Below are positions 1 to 6,200 of a DNA stretch of 6,200 nt, one piece after another (position 1 is the first letter of the stretch; the number at the start of each line of letters is the position of its first letter). Below the pieces are notes generated by a model, which was given only the letters and a program-made list of their open reading frames with translations, did no database searches and was not told the origin of the DNA. The DNA is from Acidobacteriota bacterium (GTDB taxonomy: Bacteria > Acidobacteriota > Terriglobia > Terriglobales > Acidobacteriaceae): assembly GCA_021810735.1 (NCBI GenBank), contig JAJZIF010000246.1, positions 1-6,200 on the forward strand, read 5' to 3'. A program made the position numbers and the translations under genes.

Positions 1-2115
1 TACGCCAGAGCTATGTCCGGCCTTCAGTTCATAGTGCAACAGGATGGGCCGACCGCTCGCGCTGGCGGCCTGCATGGCAGCGGTCATTTTGCGCGCGTGC
101 AGAGGAGCGACGCGAGTATCGCTGTCGCCGGTAAAAAACATGATGGCGGGATACTTGGTTCCCGCCTTCACGTTCTGGTACGGCGAATACTGGCGAAGGT
201 AGTTGAGCTGCGCCGGATCTTCCGAGGAACCGTACTCCGTCGTCCAGAAGCGGCCAATCAAAAAGTTCTGATAGCGCAGCATGTCGAGCAGCGGGAATCC
301 GCACCAGATCGCTCCGAAAAGGTCCGGGCGCTGGGTCATTGCCGCGCCCATCAGAAGGCCACCGTTGGAACGGCCACGGATGGCCAGCAGTTTGGATGTT
401 GTGTAATGGTTGGCGATGAGATACTCCGCTGCGCCATAAAAATCGTCGAACACATTTTGCTTGTGCTCGAACATTCCGGCTTTATGCCATGCCTCGCCAT
501 ACTCGCTGCCGCCGCGCAGATCGGGCAGCGCAAAGTAGCCGCCCTGCTGGAGCCACCATGCATATTCCGGGTCCCACTCCGGCGTCATGCTGATGTTGAA
601 GCCACCATAGGCGGTCATCAGCGTGGGTACACTGCCGTCGCGAGGCAGACCCTTGCGGCCCACGATGAACATTGGCACACGCGTTCCATCCTTGGAGCGG
701 AAAAACACCTGCCGCACGTCATACTGGTCGCTGACAAAAGGTACTTTTTCCGCGAAGAACACATCGGACTTGCCGCTGGAAGTGTCGTAGCTGTAAATGG
801 TCGGAGGCTGATTCAACGATTGAAATGCGTAGAAGCCAATCTTCCTGTCGGCACGACCCGACACCGGAGTACCGGTGCCAATGCCCGGATAACTCAGTTC
901 CCCCACCTGCTTTCCATCCAGCTTATAAATCAAGGTCTGCGTCTTCACATCCACCAGTTTGGTGACGAACAGGCGCTTGCCGGTCACAGTAAACGCATCG
1001 ATAACATTCGTGCCTTCCGGCACGATGGTCTTCCAGCCAGACTCTTCCGGATGTGCGATGTTGATCTTAACGATGCGTCCGTTGGGCGCTTTGTAATCCG
1101 TTTTGACGTAGACCGCGTCGTCCACAACATGCGCGCTGAATCGCGATTTGATTCCGTACACCACCTGCAGCCAGTCGCTGTCAGGATGGCGAAGGTCCTT
1201 CACCAGAATGTCTTCCTGCGTTGCGGGAACGCCGTGCGAAATCCGTAACACCAAATAGCGCTCATTCTCTGAGACCGATACGCTGGTCAGATCGAGTGGG
1301 CCAAGTTTGCGGCCTTTATAGGAATCGCCGAAGATCATTTTGTCCGTCGTTACCGGAGTACCGAAGCCGTGGTAATAGACATGCGTTCCGGCCTTGGTGT
1401 AGGTCGCGTAATACAGTCCCTTACTCTTCGGGGCCAGGTTCACGCCAAAATATCGCGCGCGAGGCAGCACGTCGGCCAAGTCCTGCTGCGTCTTTGTGTC
1501 AAGTATGTGGATGGTCTCTTCGTCCGCTCCACCGACGCGCACTCCGTAAACCAGAAATTTCGCGTCTTTGGCTGCGTCCCAGATTGTCGCAGACGTATTC
1601 TGGTCCGCGCTCAGCTTGCTGACGTCCACCAACAATTCGTCGTGGCCCTGCAAACCGCGTCGCATGTAGATGGATCCCTGGTTCTGGTCGGCCATTTTCT
1701 TCTTGAAAAAGTAGACGTCCTTTTCCACGATGGGCATCGTTTCCGTATCGACGTTCATCAGTGCCGTCAGTTCGTGCGCGATCCGCGATCTGTTTTTTAC
1801 TTGTGAAAGATAAAGCTGCGTGTAGGCCATCTGCGCGCCAATCCATTGGCGCACCAGCGGATCGTGGTCGCTCTCAAGCCAGCGATAGTTATCGACAACC
1901 GTAATTTTTTCCGAGACTGCCTGCTCTTCCGGACACGGTGACTGGTTGCAAGCGCTGACGGACTTGATCCGATATTGATCGACTACCGGAATGATGGGCG
2001 TCGGCGGTGGCGACGGCAGGGTGATGCCTCCTCCTCCGCGAATCATTGGCGTCGATTGTGCTGTCAGAAAAACTCCACTCAGTAAAAGGCATCCTAAAAA
2101 TATCGCTGCGCGCAT
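1..2115 (-). CDS. Secreted prolyl oligopeptidase (S9A serine peptidase), 3' end cut by window edge
   Basis: Prolyl oligopeptidases cleave short peptides after proline. The visible 705 residues have a Sec-type signal (MRAAIFLGCLLLSGVFLTAQS, cleavage probably after A19), so the enzyme is probably periplasmic or secreted. A Gly/Pro-rich linker with two Cys (C56, C61) precedes the family's N-terminal motif, here DNYRWLES (75-82). A beta-propeller should fill about 100-455. The alpha/beta-hydrolase domain begins near 470 (SKDGTRVP from S474). Catalytic residues align with the porcine enzyme: nucleophile S583 in GRSNGG, D666 in GDSDTR, H701 in AGHSSG, plus oxyanion Tyr Y503 in AYGGFN and substrate-binding R668. 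Only some 30-40 C-terminal residues are missing. The ATG at 2115 was chosen because AGGGGA lies about 5 bases upstream and the signal peptide follows at once. The gene starts 73 bases after the asparaginase stop, same strand. The exact substrate is not deducible. Confidence 0.95.
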   Translation of the reverse strand, partial: MRAAIFLGCLLLSGVFLTAQSTPMIRGGGGITLPSPPPTPIIPVVDQYRIKSVSACNQSPCPEEQAVSEKITVVDNYRWLESDHDPLVRQWIGAQMAYTQLYLSQVKNRSRIAHELTALMNVDTETMPIVEKDVYFFKKKMADQNQGSIYMRRGLQGHDELLVDVSKLSADQNTSATIWDAAKDAKFLVYGVRVGGADEETIHILDTKTQQDLADVLPRARYFGVNLAPKSKGLYYATYTKAGTHVYYHGFGTPVTTDKMIFGDSYKGRKLGPLDLTSVSVSENERYLVLRISHGVPATQEDILVKDLRHPDSDWLQVVYGIKSRFSAHVVDDAVYVKTDYKAPNGRIVKINIAHPEESGWKTIVPEGTNVIDAFTVTGKRLFVTKLVDVKTQTLIYKLDGKQVGELSYPGIGTGTPVSGRADRKIGFYAFQSLNQPPTIYSYDTSSGKSDVFFAEKVPFVSDQYDVRQVFFRSKDGTRVPMFIVGRKGLPRDGSVPTLMTAYGGFNISMTPEWDPEYAWWLQQGGYFALPDLRGGSEYGEAWHKAGMFEHKQNVFDDFYGAAEYLIANHYTTSKLLAIRGRSNGGLLMGAAMTQRPDLFGAIWCGFPLLDMLRYQNFLIGRFWTTEYGSSEDPAQLNYLRQYSPYQNVKAGTKYPAIMFFTGDSDTRVAPLHARKMTAAMQAASASGRPILLHYELKAGHSSGV

Positions 2116-2188
2116 ACCATTCCCCTTTCGTTTCAATCGGGCAAATATCCGACCATAGTAGCGAACGATGTGGGTCGAATTTTCTATT

Positions 2189-3427
2189 CTATTTGAGTTT
2201 CGGAACGATCGGCCATTCGACGTATGTGCCCTGATACAGCGCTACAAATGGCTCCATGCGCTGCGTGCCATCGTGAACCAAAAATTTACGCCCGTGACCG
2301 GCGGCGGAACTCCAGAGTGAAACCCCGGCGTACTCGCCATCGCGCCGCAGGATGTAATACTCCATGTCCACATACCGCAGCTTGCTGGGGTCGCTGTTGT
2401 AATTGCGCGCGATTCGGCGCAACGTCGCCAGTCCCGCCTCCCTGGGCGACATCCCCTGCCGCATCAGTTCCACAATCGTATGCGCGCCAGCAACTTTAAT
2501 GTTCTCCTCGCCGCTGCCGGTCGCACCTGCGGAGCCCACGTCCTGGTCCGTGTAGCAACCCGCCCCAATAATCGGAGAGTCTCCCACACGGCCCGGAATC
2601 TTCCATTCGAGGCCAGAAGTAGTGGTCGCGCCGGAGATTTCTCCCTTGGTGTTTACAGCCGAGGCATGGATTGTCCCAGTCGATGGGAACAAGACGCGCC
2701 GGACGGCATGCTGGCGGTCTGCGGGAGCGATGCCGATGTCCGCGGCCATGGCGTAGAGGCGCTTGGCCAGAGCCTGGATTTGCGGAACATCATCCGGCTG
2801 CGGATTGCGCGGCGCAACATTGCGGGCCAACTCCGCAGGTGGCTTCCATTCGGGACTGTCCAGGCCCGGACCCCACCAGTCCTCATTCGACATGGTCTCT
2901 TTCCACAACAGCCAGATTTTGCGCGAACGATCGGTCAGCAAATTTTCCCTGGGAAAGCCCTCGGCGACCGCGAAACGTTCCGCGCCTTCCCCGGCGAGCA
3001 TTACATGCCCCGTGCGCTGCATGACGGTCCTGGCCACCATGCATACGTTTTTGATATTGCGCACCGCCGCCACCGAACCGGCGCGCCGCGATGGCCCATG
3101 CATGCAGCAGGCGTCGAGTTCCACGACACCCTCTTCATTCGGCAAACCGCCCAGGCCCACCGTGTCGTCATTGGGATCGTCTTCCTGCCCTTTACAGATG
3201 TGCAGAGCGGCGTCCAGCGTATCGCCGCCGTCGAGCAGCATCTGATACGCCTGGCCGACCGTCGGCAGGTTGGTATGGCGCGTGATGATGACTGGCTTTT
3301 TGGCGTTGCCAAAATTCGGAGTCGCCGCGTTCGCGCTGGAATCGGCGGTCGCGGCTTGGCTAAGGGCAAGTCCTGCAGTGGCGGCCATCGCGGAACGGGA
3401 AAGAAATTCACGGCGTGTGCTTGGCAT
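2189..3427 (-). CDS. Tat-exported N4-(beta-N-acetylglucosaminyl)-L-asparaginase-type Ntn hydrolase (family T2)
   Basis: A 412-residue protein of the glycosylasparaginase family, which hydrolyses the GlcNAc-Asn bond of glycoprotein remnants and matures by self-cleavage into two chains. The N-terminus MPSTRREFLSRSAMAATAG is a classic twin-arginine signal, with likely cleavage after ATA (26-28), so the folded protein is exported. The beta chain would begin at nucleophile T252 (GTIHASAVN). Aligned on this Thr, the Flavobacterium enzyme's binding residues are all present: T270, R280, D283, T303 and G304, within SGATTTSG and PGRVGDSPIIGAG. Two departures stand out: the residue before the nucleophile is G251, not the usual Asp, and the N-terminal Trp of the STWN motif is absent (RHTN at 50-53). 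The ATG at 3427 was preferred over a longer frame reaching 3790 because the Tat motif follows directly and GGAG lies 6 bases upstream. The family call is strong; GlcNAc-Asn as the true substrate is less sure. Confidence 0.93.
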   Translation of the reverse strand: MPSTRREFLSRSAMAATAGLALSQAATADSSANAATPNFGNAKKPVIITRHTNLPTVGQAYQMLLDGGDTLDAALHICKGQEDDPNDDTVGLGGLPNEEGVVELDACCMHGPSRRAGSVAAVRNIKNVCMVARTVMQRTGHVMLAGEGAERFAVAEGFPRENLLTDRSRKIWLLWKETMSNEDWWGPGLDSPEWKPPAELARNVAPRNPQPDDVPQIQALAKRLYAMAADIGIAPADRQHAVRRVLFPSTGTIHASAVNTKGEISGATTTSGLEWKIPGRVGDSPIIGAGCYTDQDVGSAGATGSGEENIKVAGAHTIVELMRQGMSPREAGLATLRRIARNYNSDPSKLRYVDMEYYILRRDGEYAGVSLWSSAAGHGRKFLVHDGTQRMEPFVALYQGTYVEWPIVPKLK

Positions 3428-3788
3428 GATTGTCTCCGGCAAAAAGAAATGTGCCGAGAAGCATACCAGACAGGACCGATCCTTCGCCGGGAAACTTGAA
3501 GAGCAGTCTTGGACGATTTGAGTTACTGCCGCATTTCTAGTTGCGAGAAAATAGGTATTCACGGAGTCACGACAGCGAGAAAATGAGCTTCCAAAGCGAG
3601 GATCAACTCCCGAGTAGCCGACAACCCACCCGGAACGCGAACCAATGCTCCTCGATGAGCGCATTGGCCTGAACTCAACAGTCCAACAATCCGCAACACT
3701 GAACACATGCCCGCAGAATGCACCAGGCTGCTCAATGTTGTGCCAGCGGTGTTTTTCGGCGTATTCTACTCGCAGGAAGGGGGCTTTC
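3428..3788. other. Divergent intergenic region, no gene recognised
   Basis: This 361-base stretch separates the divergently transcribed asparaginase and DUF2188 genes and must hold both promoters, but no convincing -35/-10 pair was found for either. The asparaginase frame stays open upstream to 3790, but its translation there is Cys/Ser/Arg-rich, resembles no domain and comes before the Tat motif, so it is unlikely to be translated. An inverted repeat with 7-base perfect arms (3642-3648 and 3661-3667, CCAATGC/GCATTGG, 12-base spacer) is present; arms of that length are expected by chance in a window of this size. Confidence 0.6.
3771..3783 (+). promoter_or_regulatory. Strong Shine-Dalgarno of the DUF2188 gene
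   Basis: The purine run AGGAAGGGGG (3774-3783) sits 5 bases before the ATG at 3789 and fixes this start for a gene too short to trust on length alone. It extends the usual AGGAGG-type core, suggesting efficient initiation. Confidence 0.65.
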
Positions 3789-3995
3789 ATGGCAAAGGCT
3801 GAAGTGTATATCGAAAGGCGCGAGCAGGGAGATTATGCAGTAAGAAGACCAGGTTCGGAAAGGGCCAGCGCAATCCTCCCAACACAAGCTAAAGCCATTG
3901 AGCGGGCTCGCGAGATGAACCCGGATGCAGCCGTTCACGTAGAGCGCGTCCGTGACACCAATGTTGGGGGCAGGGACAAGTGGCGGAAACCCTAA
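3789..3995 (+). CDS. DUF2188-family small protein
   Basis: A 68-residue, highly charged protein with no signal peptide or membrane segment, so probably cytoplasmic. It matches the DUF2188 pattern along its length: an opening strand (VYIERREQGDYAVRRPG, 6-22), the family's ERAS turn (24-27), a TQAKAIERARE helix (32-42), a second strand (AAVHVERV, 47-54) and the common ending DKWRKP (63-68). Members are stand-alone small proteins of unknown function, often annotated only as hypothetical. The start is set by the strong purine-rich ribosome site just upstream. The gene is transcribed away from the asparaginase and converges with the FRG gene, with 112 bases between the two stops. Whether it works with the FRG protein cannot be told from one window. 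Confidence 0.85.
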   Translation: MAKAEVYIERREQGDYAVRRPGSERASAILPTQAKAIERAREMNPDAAVHVERVRDTNVGGRDKWRKP

Positions 3996-4000
3996 CAGCC

Positions 4001-4025
4001 AAATGCGTCACCGCGTCATTTTGTA
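4001..4025. terminator. Possible weak bidirectional terminator hairpin
   Basis: Five bases after the DUF2188 stop, AAATG (4001-4005) pairs with CATTT (4017-4021). The stem continues as CGT/GCG (one G-T pair, one bulged T at 4016) around the loop CACC. The A-run on one side and T-run on the other would serve both converging genes. The stem is short and the U-tract is only four bases. A second nested structure lies further on (AATCG 4032-4036 with CGATT 4058-4062, enclosing GCCG/CGGC), and could contribute instead. Confidence 0.3.
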
Positions 4026-4107
4026 CAACCGAATCGTTCTGCCGCTCGGCTGTGCCTCGATTTGAATTTCCGTCTTTGCGGTTCGCAAGAAGTTCTCGGC
4101 CGATGCC

Positions 4108-4998
4108 CTACTTCTTCCTGTACTGATTTTTGATCCGGGCTGCAGCCTTGTCGATTTCAGGGAAGAGTGTGCTTTCATTGATGCCAAGATTTGCGAGTGC
4201 CTTTCGAATAGGTTCCTTCGCTTTCTGAGGGATACGGAATGATGTTTCTTCGATCTCGTACGGGAAAAATAATTTCTTGAATGGATCTATGCCGTAGAGG
4301 ATGAAGGCACCGGACTGCGCCAGGATTCGCCTATTGCTCATTTTGGGATGAACATAATATGGCTGGAGCAAATCTATTGGTCTGATAATTGGCTGAAAAT
4401 ATGATTTTTCTGACCTAATGAACTGATGAAGTCGTTTTATGACGCCATCATTATTGAATTTCGTGATTTGTTCGTCCTCAGGTAGTTCGATTAGCAACTC
4501 CTTCAATCGATAAATCTCACCCTTCTCCTCAGAAGTCATATTGGCCAAATTGGCCATGCAACTTACTGAATCGCTGTCAAAGTACTTCTCGCGTTCTGGC
4601 GGAATAGCGAAAGCTGTGACCATTCCGTCACTCGGTTTGCTGCGAAGAGGGCTTGGTTCGGTTGCAAAATATAGCGCGACCAACGCATTCCGCGAAACAT
4701 CCAGCAATCGAGTCGGCAGTCCAAAATGCTGCATTCGGACGAGCTTATCGAACATGGTTTCGTCGGATGCAAACTCGCTAGGATGAACCGAGATGAGATC
4801 CCGAACCGCCCTTTTCTCATTCTCAAGAAGCTCTTCAAACTTAGGGCGGAATATGCCCGCCACAATCGGCCAAGAGGCATCACGCTGGCCGCGAAAGCAT
4901 TTCAAGAAGTTAGAGCCTGACAAGTACTGCGCGAACGCTTCTATGAAGTCAGTTAGAGTTCGAGGTGGGACAGATTTGGTCGTGCTTTTCTTAGCCAT
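4108..4998 (-). CDS. FRG-domain protein, function unknown (accessory gene)
   Basis: A 296-residue cytoplasmic protein with the FRG domain over most of its length. Diagnostic parts are CFRGQRDASW (34-43), the strongly conserved RMQHFGLPTRLLDVSRN (88-104), ALVALYFAT (105-113), the later block SNRRILAQSGAFILYG (221-236) and the terminal helix region with LGINESTLFPEID (271-283), all in the family's order. No second catalytic domain is visible. FRG proteins have a patchy distribution and often lie in variable regions; their biochemical activity is not known to me. The ATG at 4998 was chosen over a TTG at 5073 that would add 25 Ser/Arg-rich residues without an evident ribosome site, while GGAG lies 4 bases before the ATG (somewhat close). 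GC is about 42% over positions 4201-4620 by hand count, well below the flanking genes, which suggests horizontal acquisition. Confidence 0.9.
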   Translation of the reverse strand: MAKKSTTKSVPPRTLTDFIEAFAQYLSGSNFLKCFRGQRDASWPIVAGIFRPKFEELLENEKRAVRDLISVHPSEFASDETMFDKLVRMQHFGLPTRLLDVSRNALVALYFATEPSPLRSKPSDGMVTAFAIPPEREKYFDSDSVSCMANLANMTSEEKGEIYRLKELLIELPEDEQITKFNNDGVIKRLHQFIRSEKSYFQPIIRPIDLLQPYYVHPKMSNRRILAQSGAFILYGIDPFKKLFFPYEIEETSFRIPQKAKEPIRKALANLGINESTLFPEIDKAAARIKNQYRKK

Positions 4999-5053
4999 GC
5001 GACTCCGAAGATGGTTCGATACAGAAAGGGCAGCGCGCTGCTTTCTGGACCAG

Positions 5054-5278
5054 CTAATTGTAGTAGACGTCAAAAATTAATGCGTGCAATGGGGGAGGCT
5101 GGGGTCGAGCTTCACTTCCCCGGTACTCATCAACGAGTGCCAAATCGCCAATGCACTCACTGAGCATTGTGAAGGATCTCAGGTTTGCGAATTCTAGTCG
5201 GATCACGGGCACCTCGGAAGCAATCTCGGAGTGTATGAAAAGTCGCGTTGTGGGTAACTTTGCCTTAAAATCTTCCAG
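5054..5278 (-). pseudogene. Possible gene remnant upstream of the FRG gene (or chance open frame)
   Basis: On the minus strand a frame is open for 74 codons, from just after a TAG at 5279-5281 to a TAG at 5054-5056. The translation reads like ordinary protein (for example TTRLFIHSEIASEVPVIRLE, then FANLRSFTMLSECIGDLALV) with balanced composition, but there is no ATG near its beginning; the first residue would be CTG, with GTG and one ATG only inside. It begins 37 bases after the mqnE stop and ends 55 bases before the FRG ATG. It could be the tail of a gene whose front was lost at an insertion junction. I recognise no family, and an open frame of this size can occur by chance. Nothing else was seen between the FRG gene and mqnE. 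Confidence 0.22.
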
Positions 5279-5315
5279 CTAATCCCAGTGGAAATCAGGA
5301 AAGATCGGGGAGCAG

Positions 5316-6200
5316 CTAGACCGCGACGATAAAGGTATCCCCGCTGCGTTCGACTGCCCGATATAACGTGTCGCGCTCGACCGGCACGCGTCCCGCTTCC
5401 GTGATGAGGCGCACGAGGTCGGCGCGGCGCATGCCCTGGGGCGTTTCCGCTCCCGCATCGTGATAGATTTTTTCTTCAATCACGGTCCCGTCGATGTCAT
5501 CGGCGCCGAAACGAAGCGCAATCTGCGCGATTTTGGCGGACATCATCTGCCAGTACGCCTTGATGTGGGAGAAATTATCCAGCATCAGGCGACCGACGGC
5601 GATCTGGCGAATGTCGGTGAGTCCGCTGGTCTTGGGCAGATGGTCGAGCGCGGTGTTGTCGGGATGGAAGGCCAGCGGAATAAAGGTCTGGAAGCCGCCG
5701 GTTTCGTCCTGCAAGCCGCGCAGGCGCAGCAGGTGGTCCACGCGGTCCTCATCGTTTTCGACGTGGCCGTACAGCATGGTGGCGTTCGAACGCATCCCTA
5801 ACTGGTGCGCGATACGCGCCGTCTCCAGCCACTCATCGCCGTCGATTTTGTGGTCGCAGATGATGTGCCGCACTCGGTCGGCAAAGATTTCCGCTCCGCC
5901 GCCCGGCATGGAATCCACGCCTGCCGCTTTCAGTTTTTCAATCGTCTCGCGGATACTCAGCTTGGAACGTTTGGCGAGATAAGCAATCTCCACCATGGTG
6001 AACGCTTTGACGTGGACCTTTGGGAAGCGTTCTTTCAAGCCGCGAATCAGGTCCAGAAAATATTCGAGATGTAAGTCCGGATGAAGTCCGCCAACTAAAT
6101 GAAATTCCGTGACTGCCTCGGAATAACCTTGCGCGGCGCGCTCCCATGCCTCTTCGAGCGCCATGGTATAGGCGCCCGGCGCATCTTTTTTGCGGCCAAA
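5316..6200 (-). CDS. mqnE: Aminodeoxyfutalosine synthase MqnE (radical SAM), N-terminus beyond window edge
   Basis: MqnE couples the 5'-deoxyadenosyl radical to 3-[(1-carboxyvinyl)oxy]benzoate to give 6-amino-6-deoxyfutalosine, the second step of the futalosine route to menaquinone in the cytoplasm. The visible 294 residues begin at FGRKKDAPGAYTMALEE, just after where the family's CX3CX2C iron-sulfur motif should be, so those cysteines lie outside the window. Typical family blocks follow: EFHLVGGLHPDL, VHVKAFTMVEI, SMPGGGAEIF, NATMLYGHVENDEDR, DETGGFQTFIPLAFHPDNT, HIKAYWQM, FGADDIDGTVIEEKI and AGRVPVERDTLYR near the end. EFHLVGGLHPDL and the GGFQTFIPLAFHP block favour MqnE over the related cyclase MqnC. 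An ATG at 6164 is internal, since the frame and family homology continue upstream of it. About 75-90 residues are missing. No terminator was seen after the stop. Confidence 0.95.
   Translation of the reverse strand, partial: FGRKKDAPGAYTMALEEAWERAAQGYSEAVTEFHLVGGLHPDLHLEYFLDLIRGLKERFPKVHVKAFTMVEIAYLAKRSKLSIRETIEKLKAAGVDSMPGGGAEIFADRVRHIICDHKIDGDEWLETARIAHQLGMRSNATMLYGHVENDEDRVDHLLRLRGLQDETGGFQTFIPLAFHPDNTALDHLPKTSGLTDIRQIAVGRLMLDNFSHIKAYWQMMSAKIAQIALRFGADDIDGTVIEEKIYHDAGAETPQGMRRADLVRLITEAGRVPVERDTLYRAVERSGDTFIVAV

Noticed and set aside
13..1248. A 411-codon plus-strand open frame opposite the prolyl oligopeptidase
   Set aside because: It lies wholly antisense to a gene with all catalytic motifs; its His/Arg/Val-rich translation resembles no family and is a by-product of high-GC codon use.
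2480..3499. A 339-codon plus-strand open frame opposite the asparaginase
   Set aside because: It is antisense to a gene whose every binding residue aligns with its family; the translation has no recognisable domain.
3642..3667. Inverted repeat CCAATGC/GCATTGG with a 12-base spacer in the divergent intergenic region
   Set aside because: Seven-base arms with free spacing are expected several times in 6.2 kb, and no second copy or regulator gene is nearby to suggest an operator.
3738..3767. TTGTGC (3738-3743) and TATTCT (3762-3767) with 18-base spacing before the DUF2188 gene
   Set aside because: Only 3 of 6 and 4 of 6 bases match the consensus; such pairs are common by chance.
5057..5073. Promoter-like TTGACG (5068-5073) and TACAAT (5057-5062) upstream of the FRG gene
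   Set aside because: The two boxes are only 5 bases apart instead of about 17, and no -35 box lies at a correct distance from TACAAT. TACAAT alone could still be a -10 element, but this is too weak to annotate.
4999..5073. TTG start at 5073 giving the FRG protein 25 extra N-terminal residues
   Set aside because: There is no Shine-Dalgarno before it, the added sequence is outside the FRG domain, and the ATG at 4998 has GGAG upstream.

Overview
The window is a piece of bacterial chromosome with short intergenic gaps, Shine-Dalgarno-led genes and mostly high GC (hand-counted 60-base lines in the flanking genes reach about 65-72%, though some are near 48%). Futalosine-pathway menaquinone synthesis (mqnE), a Tat-exported asparaginase and a secreted prolyl oligopeptidase together would suit an environmental Gram-negative such as an acidobacterium. 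That assignment is inference from overall flavour; there is no rRNA or other marker here.

Layout from left to right. Positions 1-2115 (minus) hold a nearly complete secreted prolyl oligopeptidase (family S9A), cut by the left edge just after its catalytic His. Positions 2189-3427 (minus) hold a complete Tat-exported N4-(beta-N-acetylglucosaminyl)-L-asparaginase-type Ntn hydrolase. Its stop is 73 bases before the peptidase start, so the two may be co-transcribed and both act outside the cytoplasm on peptides or glycopeptides. A 361-base divergent gap separates it from a small plus-strand DUF2188 gene (3789-3995). That gene converges on a minus-strand FRG-domain gene (4108-4998) across a 112-base gap containing a possible weak terminator hairpin. 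Between the FRG gene and the next gene lies a GC-poor stretch with an orphan open frame (5054-5278) that may be a remnant or chance. Positions 5316-6200 (minus) hold the C-terminal three quarters of MqnE, cut by the right edge before its iron-sulfur cysteines.

The FRG gene has visibly lower GC (about 42% over 4201-4620) than both sides and belongs to a family of scattered accessory genes, so the roughly 4.0-5.3 kb segment looks like an acquired insert between housekeeping and degradative genes. No CRISPR array, insertion sequence, tRNA or rRNA was seen. The most unusual single feature is a Gly where the characterised glycosylasparaginases have Asp immediately before the self-cleavage Thr. Nothing here amounts to a clearly new system.
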